Source of the DNA: Mesostigma viride
Taxonomy: Eukaryota > Streptophyta > Mesostigmatophyceae > Mesostigmatales > Mesostigmataceae
Length of the DNA: 64,000 nucleotides
Reading direction: 5' to 3'
Assembly: GCA_009746045.1 (NCBI GenBank)
Contig: RPFO01000629.1
Location: 186,001 to 250,000, forward strand
Made by a program: the position numbers and the translations under genes. Of this stretch, positions 19,001 through 40,177 are shown one piece after another (the stretch's first letter is position 1; every line of letters begins with the position of its first letter). The notes beneath the pieces are model-generated. The model was not told where the DNA came from. It ran no database searches and saw nothing but the letters and a program-made list of their open reading frames with translations.

Positions 19001-20191
19001 TCAGCTCGTTGTATAAAGGTGCCCCAACATGTGTGCCCCCTCTACCTCGGCTTGGGCCTCATGCCCGTATGCACGGTGCATCTGGTATGCTAACAGTTTC
19101 AGGGTGACAGCCTGAGGTGCAGTGGCATTGTCAGGATTCTCAACAGGTGGGGTGACTACTGGGGTAGTGACATTGGCTAACTGGGCAGCTTCAGAGGCTG
19201 CACGAAAGGCCGCCCGTGTGAGCACCTTGCCAATGTGAAGATCCACACTAGGGTGGTGTGTACCGAGAACATCTGCCCGCCCAGCATTCTCTTGCACTGT
19301 CACAACATTCCTCATAGGCCCAACCGCCCCAGTATCTAGCTGGGGTGCTGCAGTAGTGCTTGGTCGCTCGGCGTTGTACACACCCGACCTAGAAGACACC
19401 ACATTGCTTAGGTCACGCATTGTAGACCCGTGCTCAGGAAGCACGTGATCCTGGCGCGACAGAGCCAGAGCAGCATCAACGGATTGCGTGAGCACATCAC
19501 GGAATGAGACAGAGGATGCAGTCACGTTGCTTTTAGGAACGACGTCAGGCTCTACGACGGCCCGGTTCAGCGTGACGCATTGAGCAAAAGAAGGGGTATC
19601 GAGCGTGCTCTCACCTGACTTTCGTGCTGCCCGTCGCTCTGCCCACTCCTCGCGTGTGCCGTGGACGACGATGCGCTTGGCCTTGCACGCCTCCACGCTG
19701 TGACCACGCAGAACGTCGTGGCACTTGCGGCAAAGGTTGTCCTCGAGCTCCAGGTCCGGGCGAACTCGGCAGTCATCCCGGACATGGCGACGTCCGAAGC
19801 AGCGCTCACAGCGTTGCTTGCGGTCAGTAGACGCCCCCTGCTGCCGCTTGGCCGGGGGATGATCACCCTGCTTGGCGTCGCCACCATGCCCGCGCTTGCG
19901 CCCTCGCTGGCCCCCGTTGTTGCCGTGGCCGACGACCTTTTTCAGGATGGCCGTAAGCTCCGACCGCGTAATTGGAGCCTCTGCGCCTGAAGAAGAAGAC
20001 GCGCCGGCATCCACCTTGCGCAGGGATGGCAGAGCAGCCGAGGCAGCCGGCTTGGACTGCGCACTCTTGAAGCATGAGATCAAATACAGCATGCCCTCGT
20101 CGAAACTGACGCACTCTTCTTTTTGAGTTCCGTCGCTATGGTCAGATGCACATCCGACGACAGGTCGCATTTCTTGAGAAATCGATTGCAC
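19001..20191 (-). CDS. Element B gag C-terminal half with two zinc knuckles
   Basis: Contains CERCFGRRHVRDDC (CX2CX4HX4C) and a second Cys/His cluster CRKCHDVLRGHSVEAC (CX2CX6HX4C), preceded by a basic GQRGRKRGHGGD stretch. A long low-complexity linker leads to the integrase zinc-region histidines near the end. The true start is in another frame upstream; the ORF's apparent first codon at 20191 is only where this frame opens. Two Cys/His boxes against one in element A is a family-level difference. Confidence 0.75.
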   Translation of the reverse strand: MQSISQEMRPVVGCASDHSDGTQKEECVSFDEGMLYLISCFKSAQSKPAASAALPSLRKVDAGASSSSGAEAPITRSELTAILKKVVGHGNNGGQRGRKRGHGGDAKQGDHPPAKRQQGASTDRKQRCERCFGRRHVRDDCRVRPDLELEDNLCRKCHDVLRGHSVEACKAKRIVVHGTREEWAERRAARKSGESTLDTPSFAQCVTLNRAVVEPDVVPKSNVTASSVSFRDVLTQSVDAALALSRQDHVLPEHGSTMRDLSNVVSSRSGVYNAERPSTTAAPQLDTGAVGPMRNVVTVQENAGRADVLGTHHPSVDLHIGKVLTRAAFRAASEAAQLANVTTPVVTPPVENPDNATAPQAVTLKLLAYQMHRAYGHEAQAEVEGAHMLGHLYTTS

Positions 20192-20785
20192 AGGAAAATG
20201 GGCTTGAGAGTATCTAGCAGCTTGTGCTTGTGCACGAAGACCTGGAAATCACGTGCAGCCCCGGGCAAATTTGCCTTATTAACTGCATAGCCCTCGAAGT
20301 CGTTGAAGGCTTGCTCGTCGGCCTCTTCCTTAGACCGCGACAAGTGGGCATCTAGACCGTTGTAAAAAACTTCCCAGGTTTGTTTGTTGTCGTCCGCAAT
20401 GCGAACTAGATTGGCAATGTTTGGGTGCTTTGTTGTACTGCAGAATTATTACTGCACGGAACTTGCCAATCAGCTCCGAATCTTTGTCTGCGCGTCCATC
20501 GCGCAGACGCTTGAGAGCAGCTAGAAAATCTGCTGCGTCGTCCGCCGTATAGTCGGCAGGTAGATCCGCGGGCACCTCCGTTTGCTTGAGAGGGCCGCGA
20601 TTCAGTGCATCGTCAGCAGCAAGCATCAGATGCTTGAACTGCTTGGCCAGTTCAGGTTGCGCCACGAGGGTTTGCATCAACCTCGTGGCCTCGTCCGCAC
20701 TAAAGCGTGGCAGGACGGTCCCTGCGGCCTCGCCACTTGGCGTATCTGTGTGTTCGCCCGTGCGGCTCCGTGTACCGGAAGCCAT
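20080..20785 (-). pseudogene. Element B gag N-terminal half, frameshifted
   Basis: ATG at 20785 (MASGTRSRTGEHTDTP), only 19 nt inside the LTR. The frame stays coding through a helical region (FSADEATRLMQTLVAQPELA) to about 20440. It then shifts near 20430-20445 to one with TWEVFYNGLDAHL and NDFEGYAVNKANLPGAARDF, and shifts again near 20120 into the zinc-knuckle frame. The capsid-like motif matches element A's gag. At least two frame changes make this copy defective, unless one is programmed. Confidence 0.75.
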
Positions 20786-20804
20786 CGGGATTTTTATGAA
20801 TACA

Positions 20805-21151
20805 AGTTAAAGCCCGACCAGCTCAGCTATATGGCGGTCGGTCACGTTGAGCTTGGGATAAGGTGAACACAGAGAACTGCTGTCGGAGCTGGCCCACCAC
20901 TGGTTTATGTCTTAGCCAGCAAACCCTATCCGGTTAGCCGTAACCGTGGGACAAGCTAGCTGTCCGTACCGACCCGGATAAGGCCCCGGACTGGGGCCTA
21001 GGTGGCGCCGGCCCTAGGCGCCGCCCTTAGACCGGTCGACCGCATCGGACCGCCGGATTATAGCCGGCGGCTTAGCGGACGCTAGCGGAAGGCGTGCGGA
21101 CGGACATGGGGAACTTAGAGCCAGATCCTAGGGCTCTAGAGTTACTCAACT
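20805..21151 (-). repeat. 5' LTR of element B
   Basis: Near-identical partner of 5806-6152. On the coding strand the LTR ends at 20805 and the gag ATG is at 20785, leaving a leader of only 19 nt. No TGG-type primer-binding site complementary to a tRNA 3' end is visible. Confidence 0.9.
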
Positions 21152-21300
21152 GTTGTGGCCTGTGAGTTATGATTTTTTTCATTTTCAGGGGTATGAAAGT
21201 GCCAAAAATGGGTCAGCGGACCAGACTAATTATTTAATTCATATTATCAGTATATGTAGGCACAGGCGTGTGGGCCTAGCCGGGCACCTTGTGCGCACGG
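21152..21300. other. Right flank of element B
   Basis: Begins with target duplication GTTGT (21152-21156). No other feature to the LINE tail at about 21301. Confidence 0.5.
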
Positions 21301-22818
21301 TAATTAATAGACACGTGACTACGTCACGTGAGCATAATAAGTCCTCACCATGGGAGGGGAACATGGGATGGAATGGATGGTGTAAGCTATCTAGGTCCTA
21401 GTTACATGGGGGTGTGGGCACCGCGGCCCGAATCGCTATGAATGCCATACGCGGTCACACGCGGAGCCCCCACAGACTTGGGGGTGGTCTCCTTCATCAC
21501 TACTTGCCATCTATCCTTGCGCACCATCTGCCTCCATATTACAGACAAACCAGGAGGCTGCCCGGGTGTGAGCCCGTCACGTCTAGTGTAGCACATGTCC
21601 ATGCCGAGTCTATCACGAAAAGTCCACGGGTGGCGGCCCTGCCGCGCGCGGCCTGCAGGATCGACAAGCCAGGTGAGGCCGGACATATCGCCCAGGCTGG
21701 GCGGGCTTGGTGCCAGCTAGTCTATCTGATGTGGATACCTGATCTGTGGCCTGTGCGGGCCTGGTGCCCGGCTACTAGGCCCAGGCGCCTGTGCCTAATA
21801 AGAATGTGGGAAACATATAGGGCAAATCAGCGTACAAATCCTCATTACTCAATGGGCAAACCAAAAGGGATGTTAAGGGCCTTGCGCAGCATCTAGTTGG
21901 TGACGTTACCGTCGAGTCGTTGCTCCAGCTCCTGCGTCAGTGTCCAGGTCTCGGCGCCGTAGTAGGTCAGGATCGTCAGAATGACGACCTTGAAGAGGTC
22001 ACGCTTGATGATCCGGGGTAGGGCGGGGTTGCTCCACCAGCGGCGGTGGTCATGGAGTTGCGCCCACGCCATGGATGCCGATCCGTGTCGTCAGGTCGTC
22101 CTCGGCAGTCGGGAAGCCAACTGCCGAGCAGAGCTCTTGAAGCGGCCTGAAGTAGGGTAGTTGACCTCGGTGTCGTCTAACAGGCGGAGTGTGGGTGGGG
22201 GCCCTGCCATGCCGAGGGTTAGGGCCTCCATTTTGGGGCTGATTTCTAGACCAACCGCCCAAGCCTCGAGCGCCAGGCAGTCCAGCCAAAGTTGGGCAGA
22301 CTCCGGCTTCTCGATGTCATCGAGAAGCCACGACATCACGCTCAGAGCGTGATGTCGTTGGCATAAATGAGGTCAGCTAGTAAATTCTGCTTCATGTTAG
22401 TCGGCCCCCCTTCTCCAAGCTCGTTCCTGATCGCTAGCTAGGCCAGGGGCACGGCCTGCAATGCTAGTAGCAAAGCGAGCACGTGCCTGGCGCATAACAT
22501 ATAATCCACTACAATAATAAACAGGTACGGCGACAGGACGCAACCCTGCCAGACGCCGGTCTGCAGTGGGCATGGCGGGGTAAAGCCGTGTTGAGCGCGC
22601 ACCGAAGTGGTCGACCCCGGCCCTCATACAGCGTGCAGATGACGGTAATCAGGGGAGTGGGGACGCGAGCGCGAGCAAGTACAGCCCATACAGCGTCCCA
22701 GAGGACAGAATCAAAAGCCTTGATGAAGTCGACGAAGATCAGGATGGCGGGAAACTCACCAGGTTGCAGGAGAGCGATCTCCTCGAAGAGCTAGGCGACG
22801 CGCGACGAAGATGGCCAT

Positions 22819-23917
22819 ATATATTAAAAATATAATTACTTACAGCAGAGTGAAATCACTTGAAACCAAAGCAAACGCCCAGCTATAAACCTATATACAG
22901 AGCCATGTCAAAGCTCTATACTACGAAGTACGATAAGACCAATGGAAACGCCTAACGGGAGGAACCTAATAGCCCTGCTGCACCGCAAAATCAGCCCGCG
23001 TACGGCGGAGCATGATGTCCGCCATGGCCCGAGTCAGCGCCACCGACAAGCGCTGACGCCAATATGACGTCCAGGTCCGCGCCGACCATGGGGCCCGCTG
23101 GCCCTCCAGGTCCAGCCGGTCCTCCCGGAGCCGGCAACACTCCTTGAAGAAGGCGGAGGTCAGGGGCCCCATGGCCCCAAACTCCTCCAGGACAAAGGGC
23201 ACCACACGATGGTGCCCGACGTCGCCGTAGGCCAGGAGCTTGGCCCGCTCCGCCCGGTCCGCCGTGTAACCTGCCGTGAGGGAGGCCCCAGCCACGTGGC
23301 TAAGAGCCAAGGGCCGCGCCACCGAAACGTCAATAAGCAGATGCCGGCCACCCCCCTCAAAGTCCAGCACCACGATGTCAGGCCGGTGGTTGGGGGAATA
23401 GAAGGCAGCGCCATCCGCATCCTCGGACCGGATGTTCGCGTGGGGGAAAACCGACCGAATCATGGCGAGCACCACCGTCAGGAGGACAGTGTGCAAATAC
23501 AAATATGGCCATATATATGCGTCGGGCACCATCGTGTGGTGCCCTTTGTCCTGGAGGAGTTTGGGGCCATGGGGCCCCTGACCTCCGCCTTCTTCAAGGA
23601 GTGTTGCCGGCTCCGGGAGGACCGGCTGGACCTGGAGGGCCAGCGGGCCCCATGGTCGGCGCGGACCTGGACGTCATATTGGCGTCAGCGCTTGTCGGTG
23701 GCGCTGACTCGGGCCATGGCTGACATCATGCTCCGCCGTACGCGGGCTGATTTTGCGGTGCAGCAGGGCTATTAGGTTCCTCCCGTTAGGCGTTTCCATT
23801 GGTCTTATCGTAGTATAGAGCTTTGACATGGCTCTGTATATAGGTTTATAGCTGGGCGTTTGCTTTGGTTTGAGTGATTTCACTCTGCTGTAAGTAATTA
23901 TATTTTTAATATATATG
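22819..23917. mobile_element. Foldback element with about 400-bp inverted arms inside the LINE
   Basis: The left arm (22819 to about 23222) and right arm (about 23518 to 23917) are inverted near-identical copies, shown by identical C-terminal peptides on opposite strands (...MADIMLRRTRADFAVQQGY). The spacer is about 295 bp. Outer ends read ATATATTAAAAATATAATTA. CAT flanks both sides (22816-22818 and 23918-23920), consistent with a 3-bp duplication. A second GGCCATATATAT lies at the inner edge of the right arm (about 23507-23519), resembling the outer junction, so the palindrome may have arisen by an inverted duplication. Confidence 0.75.
22966..23532 (-). pseudogene. Fragment of a retroelement C-terminal domain, possibly PD-(D/E)XK nuclease-like
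   Basis: Open for 188 codons from the spacer into the left arm: HRPDIVVLDFEGGGRHLLI, DVSVARPL, then GHHRVVPFVLEEFGAMGPL and a helical end stopping ...FAVQQGY. The pattern R-P-D-I-x(n)-L-I-D-V-S/T-V, followed by a conserved 'V-P-F-V-x-E-x-x-G' block, occurs at the C-terminus of many eukaryotic reverse-transcriptase ORFs and is sometimes assigned a restriction-endonuclease-like fold. The last about 83 residues are repeated in the right arm on the plus strand (to 23775). It is a captured fragment; no reverse transcriptase belongs to it here. Confidence 0.55.
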
Positions 23918-25289
23918 CATGACGGTGTTGCGCCCAGGACGAAAGCCCATTTGACTTTCCCCTAGGTGACGGTCGAGAGCAGAACGAATTATATAAGGCG
24001 GTTGAGGACTGGATCATGCACATGAACAACTTGAGTGCGGCGCTCTGGATGCAGACTCCTTGGTAGTTGGCGGGGTCGTCAGGGGAACCTTTGTTTTTGT
24101 ACAGCATAATATGGTAGCTGTGCTACCACTCAGGATCGATTCGGTGGCGCGTCGGCATTAGCAGGATCCGGTTGCAGACGTCAAGCAGGAACCCCGTGAG
24201 CGCCGTCAGCTTAATCACCGGGGCGGGGAGCTGGGCAGGTCCAACGGCGCCGCGTAGAAGCGGAGTTGCTTGGCGGCGGTGCTCAGCTCGAGCTCGGTGA
24301 ACGGCGGTAGCTCGTTGGCCGGGGTCGGCCAGGGGACTTCCGTCAGGGCCGGGTACATGTAGTCCTGCTCAGCGGCGCGGGCGGCGTGGGCGGCGCAGGG
24401 ACGTGACCCGCGGGCACCACTGCCAGGCGCGCGGCCGCCAGAGGGCCAAGCGGCGGAGGCGGCGGGGGGGCGCGGAGCAGCCGGGACTGGGAGGAATACC
24501 ACTGCATGGTCGAGCTGCTGCTGCGGTGAGCCAGAGAGCGTCCGCCAGCGGGCCGTTGGGCGTGACGCAGGCGGGTCCATGCAGGCGTACTTGCCGTGCT
24601 GGTCATTGAGGTGCAATGATGGGCGAAGTACTTGCGGACATGGAGGTCCTCCTGCTCCTTGGTCGCCTGCCGGATGGCCGAGTGGTAATCGGCTTTGAGG
24701 CGGGCGTAGCGGGCGGGGTCGCGGTTGTCGCGCAGGGCTTGCAGGGCCTGGATGACGGCGGGGAGCCGGTGCAGGCTGGTGAAGCGGGGCGGGCGGCGGG
24801 CGGGGCAGCAGGGCCCCGGCCGCGGGCAGCTTGCCAGCGAGGTGCCGAAGGGCCGATGCCGGGCCGGCAGCGAACAGCTGGGCGTGGCTGGCCGGGATGT
24901 CCAGCGCGTCGACGAACTCCTCTGCCGCGCGCGCTTGTGGGCGCGTTTTTCAGGGAAGTCCTCCAGAGCGGCGTCAGATTTCTCAAGCAACTGCAGTGTG
25001 CGCAAATCAGGTGGTGCCACGTGCTTACGAAAGTGCAAGGGGAATCGCAGGCGGATGCGGGCGGTGACGATGCGATGATCGGAGCGCACCAGGGGCCGGG
25101 ATCACGTGCGAGCGAGCAGCTAGTACAGATCCTTGATGACGCTTGCGCATTACAACATAGTCGATGCAGCGTTCAGTGCCAGTTGCATGGCGAGGTGTGT
25201 GTGCGCACGGTAGACACTGTGGATAGCGATCAGCAGGCACTCAGCCCGCCCAACCTGGGCATTTTGTTCTCACATGGCGTGCCCCGGGC

Positions 25290-25860
25290 CGTGCGCGGCC
25301 GGGGCGCGCCACCCGTGGACTTTCCGGGATAGATAGACTAGGCACGGAAATGTGTTACCCATGCACGTTGCAATGGGCTCATGCACGCCAGGGCAGCCCC
25401 CTGGCATGTCTGTAATCTGGAGGCAGATGGTTCGCAAGGATAGGTGGCAGGTAGTAATGAAGGAGACCACCCCCGAGGCAGTGGGGGCGCTCGATCCGCG
25501 TGTGACCAGGTTTGGCATGAACACAGCTAGCGACTCGGGCCGTGGCGCCGGCCCACAACCCTGTAACTACGGTCTTAGATAGCTAGCTCCATCCCATCCC
25601 ATCCCATCCCATCCCATCCCATCCCATCCCATCCCATCCCATCCCATCCCATCCCATCCCATCCCATCCCATCCCATCCCATCCCATCCCATCCCATCCC
25701 ATCCCATCCCATCCCATCCCATCCCATCCCATCCCATCCCATCCCATCCCATCCCATCCCATCCCATCCCATCCCATCCCATCCCACTCGACTGTACTGA
25801 GGACTTATGCTCACTTAACGCTGTTACGTGTTCACTAATGAATTAATTAATTATAATTGA
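25290..25860 (+). mobile_element. 3' end of a second LINE copy, plus strand, with internal pentanucleotide expansion
   Basis: Homologous to 21370-21690 in inverted orientation: both encode PGQPPG-x-SVIWRQMVRK and DRWQVVMKETTP. It then runs into (CCATC)n, 'gaggacttatgctcac' and a GAATTAATTAATTA tail. The copy is 5'-truncated and lies tail-outward against the minus-strand LINE, so the 4.5-kb block is bounded by inverted LINE 3' ends. Confidence 0.75.
25588..25786. repeat. (CATCC)n microsatellite, about 40 units
   Basis: Uninterrupted pentanucleotide array of about 200 bp, located where the other LINE copy has a single 'ccatcccatg' (about 21360-21372, inverted). It is thus an expansion inside the LINE 3' UTR. 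Open frames through it (MGWDG repeats) are not genes. Confidence 0.95.
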
Positions 25861-26727
25861 TCATGAGACGACAATGACGTCATTTATGAGACATGCAAGG
25901 TTCTAAGGAAATTGTGCTGCTGGTAACACCATGTGACTCATGGCGCACAAGAGGGGCAGCCACAAACTTTCAAGTACATTATATAGAATCATACTGGGAT
26001 TAGGACAGCCCCACATTGGTGCATTTAGTGCCTAGATGGCCGACACAGACACTCCACCTGCGCCAAGGCCAGTGGCCTCAGCTGTGTAGAACATTCATGC
26101 ACTTTTGCAATGTTATACCATGTCTACCAGATCCCCAAGCCAGCAACCTCACCGCGCACACCCAGTGCACGTGGGCACGGGAGGTTGCCCAAGGATCCGC
26201 AGGACACGGCTGCATGGGGCATGTAACCTACCTGCTAGCCCAATCACCTCTGCGAGTCGCGTACGTGTCTGCCAGCCAGGCCTCGTAAACCATTCGCGCT
26301 GTGACTGGTACCGACGCTAGCAAGCGGGGCTGCGCTGGGCGGCCACAACACCCAGGTAATAGAGCAGGGCTGTGGGGATCTATTCCTTGGAAGCAGGACG
26401 CCTCTGCCACCTGGCACACAAGGTCAAATTAGCCCGGGACAGCCCACTCCTGCACACGAGCGGTGATTGTGACGCCTATGTGTGTGCATGTGTCAGCGCG
26501 TCGCAAGCCACGCTTGCTGCCGACACGCGGTTCCCACGGTTGGGCCGCACTCCAGTGTGTTACGCCGCCATTCATCTGATGGCCTCCAGAAATCCCCTGG
26601 CGGGCCCTGAGATGTGCTGCAGCGAGCAGCCAGCAGTCATGCGCAGTAGAAAGGCTCATGGAATAGCCCCAGCAGAAGGTCGGGTGACTGCGCCACAAGC
26701 CGCGGCGGGCTGGGCAAGTGTGACCGT
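25861..26727. other. Intergenic, downstream of the fucosyltransferase-like gene
   Basis: No recognisable gene. It probably includes the 3' UTR of the gene ending at 26728. I see no confident polyadenylation signal. Confidence 0.4.
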
Positions 26728-31438
<4,711 letters not shown>

Positions 31439-32438
31439 GACTGTCCCTAATGATGGGTACCGTGGACGATGTCAAGAGCTCTTAATCGACAAAATGAAGC
31501 GCTCTATTCACTAAACCGGCTAAATAGTGCAACAGCTGGGGTCACCCAGCGAAGAATGTGCGCCAGCGCCCGTAACATTCAGAATCACCTTAGGAGGCAT
31601 GGTACCAACGGGGTTTAGGCCGGAAAGCGGCCCTCACAGTAAGATACGGTGCACGGATCACTAACCGGTAACCTGGCCTTTCTTCATCAGACAAAACCAA
31701 CCGCGACAGATCCGCGCTTGGCGTCATATGCGCGTAATTCCACGAGACGAATGCCATTTCTTAGAAAGTGTTCAGTGAGCCGCGGATAATTAGGCGACTG
31801 GCATTGAAACTGGCGCATATCCGACCAATGCCGAATGAAGTTCCATACGACTTCAAAAATTGAGATGCAGGTGGGCGTGTAACCTGCCAAAAAAGCCACC
31901 ATTGCATTTGCACTTCGCCCTCTTTGCTGTATCGAGCATCCTATGCTGACATCTGAAACAAACGTGCTCAGTTTCGGTCCCTAATACGGAGATACCCCAT
32001 GACGGGTAGTTCCCCGCCTGGCATTTCAAAAGCAGCCTTGTGCTCGCTTGTTGTCGTCCAGCGCGACGCACGGCAGCCTGGGCAGGGGCATCGCCAATCA
32101 CGCCAGGTCACGGGACACGGGCCCGGATAAATACGTAATTTGCCGGTGGACACATGCGATGCGCACACGTAACTCGAATACCCGCCCAGCTGTCGCCATG
32201 GCTGCAGCCTAGCGGCTGCCCGCAAATCGGAAATTATCAGGCGGAAGAAACAGCATTCATTCGGATTGATGCGAAAAAAATTTCTGTCATCAGCTTAATT
32301 TACTCATCATTTAGAGGGCATTGGATGTTTGTACGACGGTGACTCGTTACGTTTGGTGACCATTATTGGTGGGAAAGTGAGCGGGAGTGGTTGCCGACTG
32401 CTAGAAGGCAAAGCCCGCCTGTGTTGATGCGGTAGAAT
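31439..32438. promoter_or_regulatory. Shared upstream region of two divergent genes
   Basis: One kilobase separates the start codons of the fucosyltransferase-like gene (minus) and LCB2 (plus). It must hold both promoters unless upstream non-coding exons exist. No TATA box or other element stands out convincingly. Confidence 0.45.
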
Positions 32439-39081
<6,643 letters not shown>

Positions 39082-39597
39082 ATTGTGGCATACAAGCTGT
39101 TCTTTACAGTCGATTGTCTGGTTTGGCTCCTTTACAACCAGTTTTGGGTGCATCGCCCGGTATTAGACAGCGGTGTTCATGCGCCATGGCGCGCATGGTA
39201 GGGGCCTTACCATACAACAGTTAATGCCATTGTCATCAGAGTGTTTTTTATTAGTGGACAGCAGTAGCAAGACCTTTTCTCAGAGTACATAGCGTAAAAG
39301 CCCTCTGGTGGAAAAGAGTTGCAAGCGTGACTGATGAGTTCATGCGGTAGTTTTCTTTTGAGATCCCCAAAGTTTTTGGGCCAGCATTTCGAAGCACGAA
39401 ATAGCTGCATCAAAAGGATGCATACCCTATGTTCTTGTGCACAGAAATCTTCAGCTCTTTAATTTAGCATTTGCTAAATGTGCTGTTGACAATCAAGGAC
39501 AGATGGGGATGGTTTTATTTCACCCTACATTTTATCATAATTGAAATTGCAGAGAAGCTGAAATTCTGCGCTACGCTTCTGGAATATTACACGGTGC
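39082..39597. other. LCB2 downstream region
   Basis: Probably the 3' UTR and intergenic DNA. No ORF or repeat recognised. Confidence 0.4.
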
Positions 39598-40173
39598 ATG
39601 CGTCTTTCATTGTATCTTGTTTGCTCTTTCCATGCAAGTATATTCCACACATGTCGATACATTGATGATGTCATTGCTTTCGACAACCCTGATTTCGCAA
39701 GCCATTTGTATATCACCGCTGGTCTGCCTGGCATCTACCCGCAAGCGTCCCTCACATTAAAGCTCACGTCGGAGGATACTCATTGCAATTACCTCGATCT
39801 TAACATTACCCATAACAAGAAGGGCTGGCGTACGGCTGTCTATGATAAGCGCAAGGATCCTAAATACCAGCAAATTCCTTTTATTCGTTACCCCGATATT
39901 CACAGTCTCCTTTCCCACACAGCAAAATATGGTGTTGTTCTTAGTCAGTTACATCGTTTTTCCCGTCTTTGTTCTTATCGTGTCGATTTCATCACGACTC
40001 TTGTTGAACTCTTGCATCGTTTGTTGGTCAAAGACTATGACCGAGACATTATGCTCCGTCAAGTCCGGTGTTTTTTGCAACGTCGCCCACATCTGTTCGG
40101 TGCTGCCCCTTGGCACAAGCTCTACAAACAGGTCGTGGACCGGCTGGATCGCATAGTATCTCCACACATCTGA
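39598..40173 (+). pseudogene. Penelope-like reverse transcriptase fragment (C-terminal half)
   Basis: The plus-strand frame has CRYIDDVIAFDNPDF (the Y-x-D-D palm motif near 39655), then NYLDLNITHNKKGWRT, AVYDKRKDP and AKYGVVLSQLHRFSRLC, and ends ...VSPHI at 40173. The combination R-Y-I-D-D, L-D-L-x-I, Y-D-K-R and Y-G-V-x-x-S-Q-L-x-R-x-x-R-x-C is, to my knowledge, that of Penelope-like elements and related reverse transcriptases widespread in algae and invertebrates. The fingers, N-terminal palm and any GIY-YIG endonuclease are missing, so it is 5'-truncated. The frame before about 39650 is not convincingly coding. Confidence 0.6.
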
Positions 40174-40177
40174 ACCC

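Larger units (their letters stand above)
5806..21151 (-). mobile_element. LTR retrotransposon 'element B' (copia-type RT, order INT-PR-RT-RH), interrupted by element A
   Basis: Two direct copies of a 347-bp LTR (5806-6152 and 20805-21151) bound the element. GTTGT lies immediately outside on both sides (5801-5805 and 21152-21156), a clean 5-bp target duplication. The coding strand is minus: gag from 20785, zinc knuckle, integrase, protease, reverse transcriptase, then RNase H ending at 15715. Element A with its own duplication (TAGGG) sits between 6237 and 15410, in the 3' non-coding part. Without it, element B is about 6.2 kb. The LTR copies differ at roughly six bases plus two 2-bp indels, so B is older than A. 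Its ORFs are broken by several frame changes. Confidence 0.93.
22345..24107 (-). pseudogene. Reverse transcriptase domain of the LINE (interrupted, YAND active site)
   Basis: The finger and palm motifs listed for the LINE are spread over at least three frames and split by the foldback insertion at 22819-23917. Joining across the insertion restores R-N-T-V-M-A-I-F-V-A. At 22354-22365 the palm motif reads YAND (Asp to Asn at a metal-binding residue). A 13-bp inverted repeat (CGACATCACGCTC / GAGCGTGATGTCG, 22331-22357) right behind it looks like a templated insertion. Non-functional copy. Confidence 0.8.
21301..25250 (-). mobile_element. Decayed L1-type LINE, 5'-truncated, minus strand
   Basis: Reading from right to left: the C-terminus of an apurinic endonuclease (ERCIDYVVMRKRHQGSV near 25165-25115 and SDHRIVTARIRLRF near 25085-25040); a spacer; reverse transcriptase (LYKNKGSPDDPANYQGVCI near 24105-24050; MGFRPGRNTV near 23940); a foldback insertion; IFVDFIKAFDSVLWDAV near 22745-22695; GVWQGCVLSPYLFIIVVDYML near 22560-22490; LADLIYANDITL near 22380-22345; and TWTLTQELEQRLDGNV near 21955-21900. 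The catalytic YADD reads YAND. Frameshifts are frequent. The 3' UTR runs to about 21301 with 'gagcataataagtcctc', a CACGTGACTACGTCACGTG palindrome and an AATTAATA tail. Confidence 0.85.

Noticed and set aside
23209-23775. Separate plus-strand gene of 188 codons
   Set aside because: Its second half is the inverted copy of the minus-strand fragment in the foldback arm; it is the same sequence duplicated.
24343-25332. Overlapping ORFs on the plus strand of the LINE (up to 238 codons)
   Set aside because: GC-rich shadows opposite the minus-strand endonuclease/RT spacer; no domain on the plus strand.
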